From: JANMDR01 sp031376425
GTDB lineage: Bacteria; Pseudomonadota; Gammaproteobacteria; Burkholderiales; Usitatibacteraceae
Direction of reading: 5' to 3'
NCBI GenBank assembly: GCA_031376425.1
Contig: JANMDR010000211.1
Coordinates: 1-64,000, forward strand
Length of the DNA: 64,000 bases
Shown here: positions 1-9,367 of the stretch, in pieces
Position numbering within the stretch: position 1 is the stretch's first letter
How the letters are laid out: each line of letters begins with the position of its first letter
The notes under the pieces: generated by a model
What the model was told of the DNA's origin: nothing
The model's input: only the letters and a program-made list of their open reading frames with translations
The model's database searches: none
Translations under genes and position numbers: made by a program

Positions 1-1498
1 CATTGAAAAAATTGGTGTTAACGATTGGCTTGAGCAGCAATTTTTAAAACCGGCGAGCAATTATCCGGTGCTACCCTTTACCGCCTACGTACAGTCGGAT
101 ACCTGCAAGAGTAGTGGGGCATTACCGGCTACTGACCCGCAAAATATATGCGCGCGCGATAGTTACACTTTATTTCCGGTGCAGATGGCATTTTTGAAGA
201 ATGCGCTAACCGCTGATGATCAGTTACGCCAACGAGTGGCGTTTGCGTTGGGTCAGATTTTTGTTACGTCCGGTGCAGAAATTAATCATGCATACGGTAT
301 GAGTCGCTACCAACAAATAATGATTGATAACGCCTTCGGCAATTATCGTAATTTGCTGCAACAGGTTACCTTGTCCCCTGCGATGGGGCGTTACCTAGAC
401 ATGGCAAATAGCAATAAACCCGATCCAGCCAGAGGCATTTCCGCCAATGAAAATTATGGCCGCGAAATTTTGCAGCTATTCTCAGTGGGTTTGAATGAAC
501 TCAATATGGATGGCACCTTAAAGCGTGACGCCGCAGGTGCGGCCATCCCAACCTACACCCAAGAACGGGTAGAAAACTTTGCGCGGGTGTTCACCGGATG
601 GACTTACGCTAATTTCCAAAATAGTGCACCGCCAGCCCGTAATAATGGTGTGTACTACGAGTACCCCATGTTGCCAGTGGAAGCTAATCACGATACCGGA
701 GCAAAAACGCTATTTGCCGGAAAAGTGTTGCCAGCAGGGCAAACAGCGACTAAAGATTTAAACGATGCGCTCGACAATATTTTTAACCATCCAAATGTTG
801 CGCCCTTTGTTAGCCGAGCGCTGATTCAAAAATTAACGGGTGGTGATCCTGCACCTGCTTATGTGGCACGGGTTGCCGCTGTTTTTAATAATAATGGCGA
901 AGGGGTACGCGGTGATTTAAAAGCTGTCGTGCGTGCTATTTTGTTGGACACGGAAGTGCGTGGCGAAGTTAAAACAGCTGCTAAATACGGCAAACTTAAA
1001 GAGCCATTATTGTTTATGACTACCTTAGCTCGCGGTTTGGGCGGTAAAAATGATGGTGTTTATTTCCGTGGCCAACTAGCAGCCCTTGGTCAAAGCTTAT
1101 TTAATTCACCCACGGTATTTAATTATTTTTCGCCAGAGCATCAAATTTCTAATGGTGCAGTTGGGCCGGAGTTTGAAATTCAGAATGCCACTACCTCGTT
1201 TAATCGCGCAAACTTTTTGAACGCAATGCTGATGGGCAATGGTTTTGCGCCGGATACGTCTGTAGATAATTCCGTTGGCACCTATATTGATTGGGCTCCA
1301 TGGCAAGCCTTGGCGGCAACGCCAGCGGCACTGGTTGATAAGCTAAATTGGACTTTTGCCCACGGCACGCTTTCTACCACGGCGCAAAAAATTATAAGCG
1401 ATGCGGTGACCGCTGTAGCTGCGACCGACACCCTCATGCGTGCCAAGACCGCCGCATATCTGACACTTAATGCTGCGCAAGTTCAAGTGGAGCGCTAA
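1..1498 (+). CDS. DUF1800 family protein (5' truncated by window edge)
   Basis: The reading frame is open from base 2, so the true start lies before the window. The first visible residues (IEKIGVNDWLEQQF) match the N-terminal part of DUF1800 proteins, and NENYGREILQLFSVG plus the later VENFARVFTGWTY are family hallmarks. About 499 residues are visible. DUF1800 proteins are large, exported and biochemically uncharacterised. They are nearly always encoded directly upstream of a DUF1501 gene, as here with a 3-nt gap, so the two are probably co-transcribed and work together. A GTG at 68 could be mistaken for the start, but homologous sequence continues upstream of it. Family assignment is firm; function is unknown. 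Confidence 0.85.
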   Translation, partial: IEKIGVNDWLEQQFLKPASNYPVLPFTAYVQSDTCKSSGALPATDPQNICARDSYTLFPVQMAFLKNALTADDQLRQRVAFALGQIFVTSGAEINHAYGMSRYQQIMIDNAFGNYRNLLQQVTLSPAMGRYLDMANSNKPDPARGISANENYGREILQLFSVGLNELNMDGTLKRDAAGAAIPTYTQERVENFARVFTGWTYANFQNSAPPARNNGVYYEYPMLPVEANHDTGAKTLFAGKVLPAGQTATKDLNDALDNIFNHPNVAPFVSRALIQKLTGGDPAPAYVARVAAVFNNNGEGVRGDLKAVVRAILLDTEVRGEVKTAAKYGKLKEPLLFMTTLARGLGGKNDGVYFRGQLAALGQSLFNSPTVFNYFSPEHQISNGAVGPEFEIQNATTSFNRANFLNAMLMGNGFAPDTSVDNSVGTYIDWAPWQALAATPAALVDKLNWTFAHGTLSTTAQKIISDAVTAVAATDTLMRAKTAAYLTLNAAQVQVER

Positions 1499-1501
1499 AT
1501 C

Positions 1502-2953
1502 ATGAAAAAAATACCTCAAACCAATGCCAGCAACAGCCCTAAATTCGGGGATTTGCCATCTATTTCGGGTGCGCCATACGTTGCCACTAAACGGCGCTTT
1601 TTGCAAAGTATCTCCAGCATCGGCGCTATTAGCGCCATGGGTTCATTGCAAAGCTTAAATATTTCATCGGCGCTAGCGCAAGCTGCCGGTGGTGAGGACT
1701 ATAAAGCCTTAGTATGCGTGTTTTTGTATGGCGGTAATGATGCCAATAATCTCATCGTGCCCACCGATGCCGCTCCTTACGCGACTTATTCTGCGGCACG
1801 CGGTGGTGCGACCGGTATTGCATTATCAACCGCAGAATTGTTGCCTTTGGCGCCAAAAAGTACGACTGCAAAATATGGTCTGCATCCGTCAATGACGCTG
1901 TTAAAGCCAATTTTTGATGCTGGAAAAATGGCGGTAGTTACTAACGTCGGTAATTTGGTGGAGCCTTTAACCAAAGCCGACTACACTAACGTTAAAAAAG
2001 CCAAGCCGGATCAATTATTCTCCCATTCTGATCAAACTTTGCAATGGCACTCCGCCATCTCAAACGATTACTCGCGTACGGGTTGGGGCGGAAGGGTTGC
2101 TGACGTGCTCAATAAAACCAATACAGCCGTCACCATGCCTATGATCACATCAATTTCTGGCACCGTACTCTATACGGCGGGAAATCAGCCGCAAGTCATC
2201 GCAATTCCTTCTACAGGAACATTCGGCTTGAGTGGCTTCAATACTACAGCAGCTTCCGTAGCCCGCATGAACGCGGTAAAAGCACTGATGAATCTAAATA
2301 GTGCCAATGATTTTGTGCGAGAAGCCGATGATATTTTTGCGCAAGCAAGCGATTCTTCCACAGTATTAAACCCTATTATTACAGCTACGAACACGACGAT
2401 TACGCCACTGTTTGTTAACGCTAGAACAGGTATTGGCAATCAATTGTTGCAAGTGGCTAAGTTGATCGAAGCGCGTGCCGCTATTGGCCTGAAGCGTCAG
2501 ATTTACTTTGTATCATTAGGTGGCTTTGATACCCATACCTTAGAAATTGCCACGCACAATAATTTATATGGCCAGCTAAATAATGCGCTCAGTGCGTTTT
2601 ATAACGCTACTGTGCAAATGGGTGTGGCTGATAAAGTGACGACATTTACGATGTCGGATTTTGGCCGCACTTTAAAGCAAGCCTCTGGCAGTGGCTCCGA
2701 TCACGGCTGGGGCAATCACCAAATAATTATTGGTGGTGCAGTGAAAGGTGGCGATTTTTACGGCACCTTCCCGAACCAAACTTTGGGTGGACCAGATGAT
2801 GTTTCAACTAACGGACGGTGGATTCCAACTACCAGTGTTTCGCAGTATGGTGCCACACTAACGAAGTGGTTTGGTGTCCCACAATCTGATATGGGTATCG
2901 TCTTTCCGAATTTATATCGCTTTTCTAAAACGGACTTGGGATTTATGGCTTGA
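1502..2953 (+). CDS. DUF1501 family exported protein
   Basis: This 483-residue protein carries a twin-arginine-like N-terminus: KRRFLQSI near residue 32, then a hydrophobic stretch ending SSALAQA, so Tat export to the periplasm is likely. The mature part begins KALVCVFLYGGNDANN and contains LGGFDTH and TMSDFGRTL, landmarks of DUF1501, a family distantly related to alkaline phosphatase/sulfatase folds. The start ATG follows the DUF1800 stop after 3 nt, and the gene ends just before a strong terminator. The pair is widespread in Proteobacteria with no established reaction; secretion or surface-polymer roles have been proposed but nothing in the sequence decides this. Confidence 0.85.
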   Translation: MKKIPQTNASNSPKFGDLPSISGAPYVATKRRFLQSISSIGAISAMGSLQSLNISSALAQAAGGEDYKALVCVFLYGGNDANNLIVPTDAAPYATYSAARGGATGIALSTAELLPLAPKSTTAKYGLHPSMTLLKPIFDAGKMAVVTNVGNLVEPLTKADYTNVKKAKPDQLFSHSDQTLQWHSAISNDYSRTGWGGRVADVLNKTNTAVTMPMITSISGTVLYTAGNQPQVIAIPSTGTFGLSGFNTTAASVARMNAVKALMNLNSANDFVREADDIFAQASDSSTVLNPIITATNTTITPLFVNARTGIGNQLLQVAKLIEARAAIGLKRQIYFVSLGGFDTHTLEIATHNNLYGQLNNALSAFYNATVQMGVADKVTTFTMSDFGRTLKQASGSGSDHGWGNHQIIIGGAVKGGDFYGTFPNQTLGGPDDVSTNGRWIPTTSVSQYGATLTKWFGVPQSDMGIVFPNLYRFSKTDLGFMA

Positions 2954-2974
2954 GTTAGCTAATTCCGGTAGATG

Positions 2975-3008
2975 CGCAAAAACAGGCCGTTTTCGGCCTG
3001 TTTTTGCG
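2975..3008 (+). terminator. Rho-independent terminator after the DUF1800-DUF1501 pair
   Basis: A perfect 15-bp inverted repeat (CGCAAAAACAGGCCG and its complement) surrounds a TTTT loop, and the 3' arm carries five T residues. It starts 21 nt after the DUF1501 stop and separates this pair from the kinase gene. Confidence 0.9.
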
Positions 3009-3176
3009 TCTGTCACGTAGTTTGCTGGATGCCCTATTTTTGCGAAAAAGCGTTAGCAAACTAGGCACAACTTAGCTTTGGTACAATTAGAGTGCGCTGC
3101 AGAATTTAAGTGATGCCTTGCGGCAAATAAAAAACATAGCAACAAAGAATTGCGCCTAAATTAAAAAGGAAATTCC

Positions 3177-5765
3177 GTGCTTAAAAAAGATGGCTTTTGG
3201 ACTAAAGATTGGTTTTTTGCGCTCATCGTTGTGCTGGTTATGGTGGTGCTAAGTAAAACCACTAATTTTTTTGATGCAATCGAAACGCGTGCATACGATC
3301 TGGGCGTGGTGAGTACGTCTAAGACCCCGAACGATAAAATCGCAATTATTGCCATTGATGATCAGTCGATTGCTAATATTGGTCGCTGGCCTTGGTCGCG
3401 TGAAGTCCACGCCAAAATGATCGATAAGTTGGGTGCCGCTAATGCGAAGGTTATTGCCAACACGGTATTCTTCTTTGAGCCGCAGCAAGACCCAGGTTTG
3501 CGTTATATCAATGATTTATTAGCGATTTATAATAAAAATGCAGCGCCAGCAGCTGCGGTTGATGGCGTAGTCCAGACCTCACTTACCGTTGCACCGCCGC
3601 CTGCGGCAACGTCTGCGGAACTGGTGCAATTTGGGGCGCTGCTCAATGAAGCCGAAGACGTGCTCAATGCCGACCGCAAACTTGCAGCCAGCATCAAAAA
3701 AGCGGGTTCGGTGGTATTGCCTACGAACTTTTCTGGCTCACTAAGCAGCCTGCCGCCGCAGGGAAAAGCGGATAAACCGCTACCAGCTGGCATTAGTAAT
3801 TTTGCCTTGAACGGCATCAAGGGTCCTGAGGGCGCGGTCTTGTATGGCACTGGTTTTTTGCATCCTATTGAGCCCTTGGTTGCCGGTGTTGCATCATTAG
3901 GCTCGCTTGCCGCTAGGCCTGACAACGCGGACGGTGCCATCCGCACCGAACCGCTGGTATTAGACTATTACGGTCAACAATTCCCCTCTTACTCTGTGGC
4001 GGTCGCGGCAAAAAGCCTAAATCTGACGAATCACGATGTGAAAGCGACCTTGGGTGAGGATGTAAGAATCGGTAAGCTTAAAATTCGTACCGACGGTTCA
4101 ACGTCAATGCGCACCTATTTTTACAAAGACAAAGCAGGGCAATCGCCGTTTCAAACGGATTCTTTTTTTGATGTTTATTCCGGCAAAATTCCGGCCACTA
4201 AGTATAAAGATAAAATTGTGCTTATCGGTTCTACAGCGCAAGGTACAGGGGCAACGCAAGTAACGCCGGTTTCAGCTAATACTGACCCCGTGACTACCTT
4301 AGCGCATTCAGTATCGAGTATTTTGCAAGAGCATTTCTTTGTGGAACCTACCTGGGGTGTGTGGGTGAGTTTATTAGCATTGCTGCTCGTCGCTGCTTAT
4401 TTGATTGGCCTATTGCCAAAATTGCGTGCTGGTCCGGCTGCTATTTTTACGGTCGCATTGCTAGTGTGCTTAGTAGGCGCGCATTTTGCGTTAATGATGG
4501 GTGCGGGGCTATGGGTGCAGTTGATGTTCCCCGCAGTGTTGTTATTCGTTGGCCATCTACTGCTGACTACTAAGCGCTTCCTCATGACTGAGCGTGGTAA
4601 AGAGAAAGCTGATGCCGATGGTGCGGAATCGAACCGCATGCTAGGCTTGGCGTTTCAGCAGCAAGGCCAGCTAGATATGGCGTTTGATAAGTTCCGCAAG
4701 TGCCCAATTGATGAGCAATTGCTCGAAAACGTTTATTCCTTAGGGTTGGATTTTGAGCGCCGTCGGCAGTTTAATAAAGCCGAAAGTGCCTTCATGTTCA
4801 TTAAAGAAGCAGATCCAAAATTCCGCGATGTCGAAGAACGCACCGCACGAGCTAAAACGATGTCTGAAACCATTATTCTTGGCGGTTCTTCAGCGGCGCG
4901 AACTAATGCGGCCACGATGGTATTGGGTGGTACGGGTGAGAAACCTATGCTTGGTCGTTACTCGATTGAACGTGAATTGGGTAAGGGCGCAATGGGTGTG
5001 GTGTATTTAGGTAAGGATCCAAAAATTGGTCGTGAAGTAGCCATTAAAACCATGGCATTATCGGCTGAATTCGAGGGTGAGGAGCTAGAAGAAGCTAAGA
5101 CCAGATTCTTCCGTGAAGCCGAATCTGCGGGTCGATTAGATCACCCGAATATCGTAAAAATTTACGATGCGGGTGAGGAGCACGATTTGGCCTTTATCGC
5201 GATGGAGTTTTTAAAAGGCAAAGATCTCGCGCCGCATACAAAAATGCCAAATTTACTTGAGCTTAATCGGGTGCTTAGTATTGTTGAGCGTGTTGCCGAA
5301 GGGCTTGGCCATGCGCATGGATTAAATATCGTCCACCGTGATATTAAGCCTGCCAATATTATGTATGACCATGATTTAGATGTTGTAAAAATTACCGATT
5401 TTGGTATCGCGCGGGTGACTGATTCATCAAAAACCAAAACCGGGATGGTGCTTGGTACACCGAGCTATATGTCGCCTGAGCAATTAGCGGGTAAGAAAAT
5501 TGATGGACGTTCTGATCTGTTCTCGCTAGGTGTGATGCTGTACCAGATGACTTGTGGTCGTTTACCGTTTGAGGGTGAATCGATGACGCAGCTCATGTTC
5601 AAAATTGCGAATCAAGAGCATCCTAATATATTGGAATACAATCCGGCGCTACCGCAGTATGTGCGTGATTTGATTGATATGGCGCTTGAAAAAGATTTCG
5701 ATAAACGGGTGCAATCAGGTAAAGAATTTGCCACGGCTATTCGTAGTTTTAGACAAACTGGCTAA
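3177..5765 (+). CDS. CHASE2-domain transmembrane serine/threonine protein kinase
   Basis: An 862-residue membrane receptor kinase. The GTG start is preceded by AAAAAGGAAATTCC, a good ribosome binding site. Order of parts: TM helix about 12-26; periplasmic CHASE2 sensor about 30-385 (IAIIAIDDQSIANIGRWPWSR is typical); three TM helices about 392-463; a linker with TPR-like helices about 490-550; and a Hanks-type kinase from about 593 to 855. The kinase keeps all key motifs: GKGAMGVVYLG loop, AIKTM lysine, HRDIKPANIM catalytic loop near 719, DFGIA and the SPEQ end of the activation segment, so it should be active. The CHASE2 ligand is unknown. No response regulator or phosphatase is adjacent. 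Confidence 0.92.
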   Translation: MLKKDGFWTKDWFFALIVVLVMVVLSKTTNFFDAIETRAYDLGVVSTSKTPNDKIAIIAIDDQSIANIGRWPWSREVHAKMIDKLGAANAKVIANTVFFFEPQQDPGLRYINDLLAIYNKNAAPAAAVDGVVQTSLTVAPPPAATSAELVQFGALLNEAEDVLNADRKLAASIKKAGSVVLPTNFSGSLSSLPPQGKADKPLPAGISNFALNGIKGPEGAVLYGTGFLHPIEPLVAGVASLGSLAARPDNADGAIRTEPLVLDYYGQQFPSYSVAVAAKSLNLTNHDVKATLGEDVRIGKLKIRTDGSTSMRTYFYKDKAGQSPFQTDSFFDVYSGKIPATKYKDKIVLIGSTAQGTGATQVTPVSANTDPVTTLAHSVSSILQEHFFVEPTWGVWVSLLALLLVAAYLIGLLPKLRAGPAAIFTVALLVCLVGAHFALMMGAGLWVQLMFPAVLLFVGHLLLTTKRFLMTERGKEKADADGAESNRMLGLAFQQQGQLDMAFDKFRKCPIDEQLLENVYSLGLDFERRRQFNKAESAFMFIKEADPKFRDVEERTARAKTMSETIILGGSSAARTNAATMVLGGTGEKPMLGRYSIERELGKGAMGVVYLGKDPKIGREVAIKTMALSAEFEGEELEEAKTRFFREAESAGRLDHPNIVKIYDAGEEHDLAFIAMEFLKGKDLAPHTKMPNLLELNRVLSIVERVAEGLGHAHGLNIVHRDIKPANIMYDHDLDVVKITDFGIARVTDSSKTKTGMVLGTPSYMSPEQLAGKKIDGRSDLFSLGVMLYQMTCGRLPFEGESMTQLMFKIANQEHPNILEYNPALPQYVRDLIDMALEKDFDKRVQSGKEFATAIRSFRQTG

Positions 5766-5826
5766 GGTGTACCTGAGCCATATTTGCGTTGTTGTTTTGT
5801 AATAGTCTTTAAAGTAGCTTTTAAAA

Positions 5827-6402
5827 ATGCCCCTACCTGAACCAACTAGCTCGCGCCATCCTCTGCATCACAGAGCTATTTCGGCGCGTGGTTATTTACG
5901 GGATGACGGCTGTTTTGACGTGGAAGGCCATTTAGTCGATACTAAAAGCGTTCCCTTTAAGCTTGCTTCCGGCATACGCGAGCCGGGCGAAAAAGTGCAT
6001 GAAATGTGGCTGCGTATTACGATTGATCGTATGCTCACTATTGTGGATGCAGCTGCTGCGATCGATGCCATGCCTTATCCTGGAAACTGCAATCAAATTG
6101 CGCCGGACTATAAAAAACTGATCGGCTTATCAATTCGTCCCGGTTTCACAGCGAAGGTACGCGATTTATTGGGTGGCACAAATGGTTGCACCCACACCAC
6201 CGATCTTATCGGTATTGTTGCCACCACCGCGTTTCAAACCATGGCGGGGCAGGGTACACAACCCGCGAACCAGCGGCCATTTCAGCTTGGCGGCTGCCAC
6301 GCCTTGGCGCTCACTGCGCCTGCAGTGGCTAAATATTATCCGGCTTGGTACAAAGGCACGGAACCGATAAGCAATGCCACCCCGGAATCGGAAAAAGTGT
6401 AA
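5827..6402 (+). CDS. DUF2889 family protein
   Basis: A 191-residue soluble protein matching DUF2889: HHRAISARGYLRDDGCFDVEGHL at the N-terminus, MWLRITIDR in the middle and GTNGCTHTTDLI in the C-terminal half. The conserved Cys-Thr-His cluster could bind metal, but the function is unknown. No clear Shine-Dalgarno sequence precedes the ATG. It is 61 nt downstream of the kinase on the same strand. In related betaproteobacteria a DUF2889 gene sits close to sucC-sucD, as here. No signal peptide or membrane segment is visible. Confidence 0.8.
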   Translation: MPLPEPTSSRHPLHHRAISARGYLRDDGCFDVEGHLVDTKSVPFKLASGIREPGEKVHEMWLRITIDRMLTIVDAAAAIDAMPYPGNCNQIAPDYKKLIGLSIRPGFTAKVRDLLGGTNGCTHTTDLIGIVATTAFQTMAGQGTQPANQRPFQLGGCHALALTAPAVAKYYPAWYKGTEPISNATPESEKV

Positions 6403-6517
6403 AAGATGGGGGTAAGCGTTGTCCAAGTTTCAACGGATAAGCTGGTAAAATAGCGAAATGAGTTCGACAGACGTGACCCCGCAAAATTAAGCGACCATCC
6501 ATCGAAGGAGTTAAATA

Positions 6518-6772
6518 ATGAGTAACGACGTCGATAATATTGTTCTTGAGCACTTGAAAGCGCTACGCACAGAGCTAAAAGATATGCGCATAACGATACT
6601 CGGTGAGTTCAAAGACGTGAAAGCGCGGCTTGGAACGCTTGAGTCGGGACAGGCTTCAATCGTCCAACACATCGGCCATCTTGGTAGCTCTATTGCAGGG
6701 CAACAGGTCGCCATTGACCGCATGAGCGAGCGTATAGATCGCGTCGAAAGTCGGCTGGAATTGACCCATTAA
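6518..6772 (+). CDS. Small coiled-coil protein of unknown function
   Basis: An 84-residue protein with no recognised family. It has a well-placed ribosome binding site (GAAGGAG, seven bases before the ATG). The sequence is rich in charged residues and spaced hydrophobics (LEHLKALRTELKDM, then DRMSERIDRVESRLEL), predicting a nearly continuous amphipathic helix or coiled coil with a Gly/Ser break in the middle (GHLGSSIAG). It contains no Cys. It lies 72 nt upstream of sucC on the same strand; whether it shares that transcript is unclear. Codon use looks native. Confidence 0.65.
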   Translation: MSNDVDNIVLEHLKALRTELKDMRITILGEFKDVKARLGTLESGQASIVQHIGHLGSSIAGQQVAIDRMSERIDRVESRLELTH

Positions 6773-6844
6773 AATTTCCGCAATAAGTAATGCAGCGCAG
6801 CACAATTCCATTTCCCCCAATCATTAGAAAACGGATGCATATCA

Positions 6845-8008
6845 ATGAATGTTCATGAATATCAAGGCAAAGAAATCCTACGCAAATTCGGTGTAGCCAC
6901 ACCGCGTGGCATTGCGTGTTTTAGCGTTGACGAAGCGGTAAAAGCCGCCGAAACTTTGGGTGGCAAAGTATGGGTAGTCAAAGCGCAAATTCATGCTGGT
7001 GGCCGCGGTAAAGGCGGTGGCGTTAAAGTGGCGAAATCGCTTGATGAAGTGCGCACTTATGCGGGTAAAATTTTAGGTATGACCCTAATCACCGCGCAAA
7101 CCTCTGCCCAAGGGCAAGTCGTGAAGCGCCTTTATATTGAAGAAGGCGCTGATATTAAGAAGGAGCTTTACGTCGGCATGGTGGTTGATCGTGCAACGCA
7201 AGAAGTAACGCTCATGGCATCCAGCGAAGGCGGTATGGATATCGAGCACGTAGCCGAACATACGCCTCATTTGATTCACAAAGTGCATATTGATCCGTTT
7301 GAGGGCCTGACTACCGCCGATGCGCTAGACGTATCGCGCAAAATTGGTATCCCTGAAGAAGCCGTTGATCAAGGGGCTGCGTTTATGCAATCGCTCTACA
7401 AGGCGTTTGATGAATGTGATTGTTCTCTGGCTGAGATTAACCCGCTTATTTATACGGGTGATAACAAAGTGTTAGCACTTGATGCAAAATTAAATTTTGA
7501 CTCCAACGCACTCTACCGTCACCCAGAAATCGTAGCCATGCGCGATTTTGACGAAGAAGATCCTGCCGAGGTTGAGGCGTCAAAATTTGATTTAACTTAT
7601 ATTTCACTAGACGGCGATATCGGTTGCTTAGTAAACGGTGCGGGCTTGGCAATGGCAACAATGGACGTCATAAAGCTATACGGTGGTGCGCCGGCAAACT
7701 TCCTAGACGTAGGCGGTGGCGCGACAACCGAAAAAGTAACCGAAGCTTTTAAAATCATGCTAAAAAACCCAAATCTAAAAGCGATTTTGGTCAATATTTT
7801 TGGTGGCATTATGAAGTGCGATGTGATCGCCAACGGTGTCATCACCGCTGCCCGCGAAGTGCAATTAAAAGTGCCGCTAGTAGTACGCATGAAGGGCACA
7901 AACGAAGAATTGGGTCGCCAATTGCTAAAAGAGTCGGGCTTGCCAATTATTTCGGCAAACAATATGGCGGAAGCCGCAGAACGCGTGGTGGCAGCGGCGA
8001 AAGGCTAA
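6845..8008 (+). CDS. sucC: Succinate-CoA ligase (ADP-forming), beta subunit
   Basis: 387 residues, the normal length for SucC. With SucD it interconverts succinyl-CoA and succinate with substrate-level formation of ATP or GTP in the citric acid cycle. The N-terminus MNVHEYQGKEILRKFGV is diagnostic, followed by the ATP-grasp fold (AQIHAGGRGKGGGVK, EINPLIYT) and the C-terminal ligase domain (VNIFGGIMKCDVIANGV). It lies 92 nt upstream of sucD with a hairpin in between. No sign of truncation or unusual residues. Confidence 0.97.
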   Translation: MNVHEYQGKEILRKFGVATPRGIACFSVDEAVKAAETLGGKVWVVKAQIHAGGRGKGGGVKVAKSLDEVRTYAGKILGMTLITAQTSAQGQVVKRLYIEEGADIKKELYVGMVVDRATQEVTLMASSEGGMDIEHVAEHTPHLIHKVHIDPFEGLTTADALDVSRKIGIPEEAVDQGAAFMQSLYKAFDECDCSLAEINPLIYTGDNKVLALDAKLNFDSNALYRHPEIVAMRDFDEEDPAEVEASKFDLTYISLDGDIGCLVNGAGLAMATMDVIKLYGGAPANFLDVGGGATTEKVTEAFKIMLKNPNLKAILVNIFGGIMKCDVIANGVITAAREVQLKVPLVVRMKGTNEELGRQLLKESGLPIISANNMAEAAERVVAAAKG

Positions 8009-8053
8009 TTGCCTAGTGCTGTAGTATTCGACCATCCCAATAAATTCTTAAGG

Positions 8054-8082
8054 TTCGCGATTGCTAAACACCCAATCGCGAA
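8054..8082 (+). other. Intercistronic hairpin between sucC and sucD
   Basis: A perfect 10-bp inverted repeat (TTCGCGATTG / CAATCGCGAA) with a 9-nt loop lies 18 nt before the sucD start. It is followed by A residues rather than T residues, so it is not an intrinsic terminator. It may act in RNA stability or processing, or in setting the SucC:SucD ratio. The sucD ribosome binding site (AAGGA) lies just downstream of the stem and stays accessible. Confidence 0.6.
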
Positions 8083-8100
8083 AAATGGAGCAAGGAAAAA

Positions 8101-8979
8101 ATGAGCATTCTAATTAACAAAAACACCCGCGTACTCACCCAAGGTATCACCGGCAAAACCGGCATGTTCCATACCAAAATGGGTAAGGAATATGCAAATG
8201 GCGCTAATTGCTACGTGGCTGGCGTAACCCCAAAAAAGGGTGGACAAAGCTATGAAGGCATTCCAATTTACGATACTGTTGCCGAAGCCGTAAAACAAAC
8301 GGGTGCCACAGCATCGGTCATTTATGTACCGCCACCTTACGCCGCCGCCGCCGTCGATGAAGCGGTTGACGCAGGGCTTGAACTCGTCATTTGCATTACC
8401 GAAGGCATCCCCGTGCGCGACATGATTCGTACACGTGCGCGCATGAAAGGCAAATCAACCATTTTGATTGGCCCTAACTGCCCAGGCGTGATCACGCCAG
8501 ATGAAATTAAGATCGGTATCATGCCTGGCCATATCCATAAAAAAGGCCGTATCGGAGTGGTATCACGCTCCGGCACGCTCACCTATGAAGCCGTGGGTCA
8601 ATTGATGGAGCTAGGCTTGGGTCAATCAACCTGCGTAGGCATTGGCGGTGATCCGGTAAACGGCATGAAACATATAGACATCATGCGCATGTTCAATGAT
8701 GATCCTGAAACCGATGCAGTGATTATGGTGGGCGAAATTGGTGGCGACGCTGAAGAAACCTGCGCCCGCTGGATCAAAGATAATATGAAAAAACCCGTAG
8801 TAGGCTTCATCGCTGGCGTAACGGCGCCCCCAGGAAAGCGTATGGGCCATGCTGGTGCCATTATTTCTGGCGGCAAGGGTACGGCGCAGGAAAAGCTCGC
8901 GGTAATGGAAGAATGCGGCATTAAAGTGACTAAAAACCCTGCGGATATGGGCCGGCTGTTGAAGTCGGTTATTGGCTAG
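8101..8979 (+). CDS. sucD: Succinate-CoA ligase (ADP-forming), alpha subunit
   Basis: 292 residues, full length. The N-terminal CoA-binding Rossmann domain is recognisable (TRVLTQGITGKTGMFH), and the phosphohistidine segment is present (MGHAGAIISGGKGTA). The catalytic alpha subunit pairs with SucC, encoded immediately upstream. The ATG has AAGGA upstream. A terminator follows within 25 nt, so sucC-sucD ends as a unit here. Confidence 0.97.
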   Translation: MSILINKNTRVLTQGITGKTGMFHTKMGKEYANGANCYVAGVTPKKGGQSYEGIPIYDTVAEAVKQTGATASVIYVPPPYAAAAVDEAVDAGLELVICITEGIPVRDMIRTRARMKGKSTILIGPNCPGVITPDEIKIGIMPGHIHKKGRIGVVSRSGTLTYEAVGQLMELGLGQSTCVGIGGDPVNGMKHIDIMRMFNDDPETDAVIMVGEIGGDAEETCARWIKDNMKKPVVGFIAGVTAPPGKRMGHAGAIISGGKGTAQEKLAVMEECGIKVTKNPADMGRLLKSVIG

Positions 8980-9000
8980 TTTTTTAAGCTTTTAACGCCA

Positions 9001-9044
9001 AAAAGCTCGGGACACCCTTAAGAAAAGGGTCCTGAGCTTTTTTA
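9001..9044 (+). terminator. Rho-independent terminator of sucC-sucD
   Basis: The arms AAAAGCTCGGGACACCCTT and AAGGGTCCTGAGCTTTT are complementary apart from a single bulge and one mismatch. The 3' arm runs into a stretch of T residues. It lies about 20 nt after the sucD stop. Confidence 0.85.
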
Positions 9045-9135
9045 TGGTTGAATTTTAGGAAAAGCAGCTATTTGCATGTGCAAGGAATTTACCTCATGAA
9101 GGCTGTTATCGTCATCATAAATTTAGATCAAAATT

Positions 9136-9363
9136 ATACGAACCATAATCGAGCTACCAGATGCACAAATTAAAGCCCTTCGAAAAATCGAAGAGCGCGA
9201 CAATATTTCGCGCGTGCATCTAATTCGCCAAGCTGTTGCAAAATATATTGTCGAAAATGCCGTATTGCCAAACGCATTCGGCGCATGGAAAAAATCAGCC
9301 AATGCAGCACCAGTAGATTCTGTAGCGCAGCAGCAAGCGTTGCGTGATGAGTGGGAATGTTAG
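9136..9363 (+). pseudogene. Remnant of a ribbon-helix-helix (CopG/MetJ-type) antitoxin gene
   Basis: The plus-strand frame ending at the TAG at 9361 encodes a run beginning RTIIELPDAQIKALRKI and continuing with NISRVHLIRQAVAKYI. This is the standard beta strand plus two helices of small RHH antitoxins, with a short C-terminal tail. Such proteins start with ATG just before RTTIELP; here that position is ATA, preceded by ATT, and no other start codon fits. Either a rare start is used or, more likely, the start codon has been lost. The next gene is clearly broken, which favours decay of the whole locus. Confidence 0.6.
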
Positions 9364-9367
9364 CGCA

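Noticed and set aside
3527..3946. Minus-strand frame of 139 residues inside the kinase gene
   Set aside because: Antisense shadow of the CHASE2 domain, with skewed composition and no homology.
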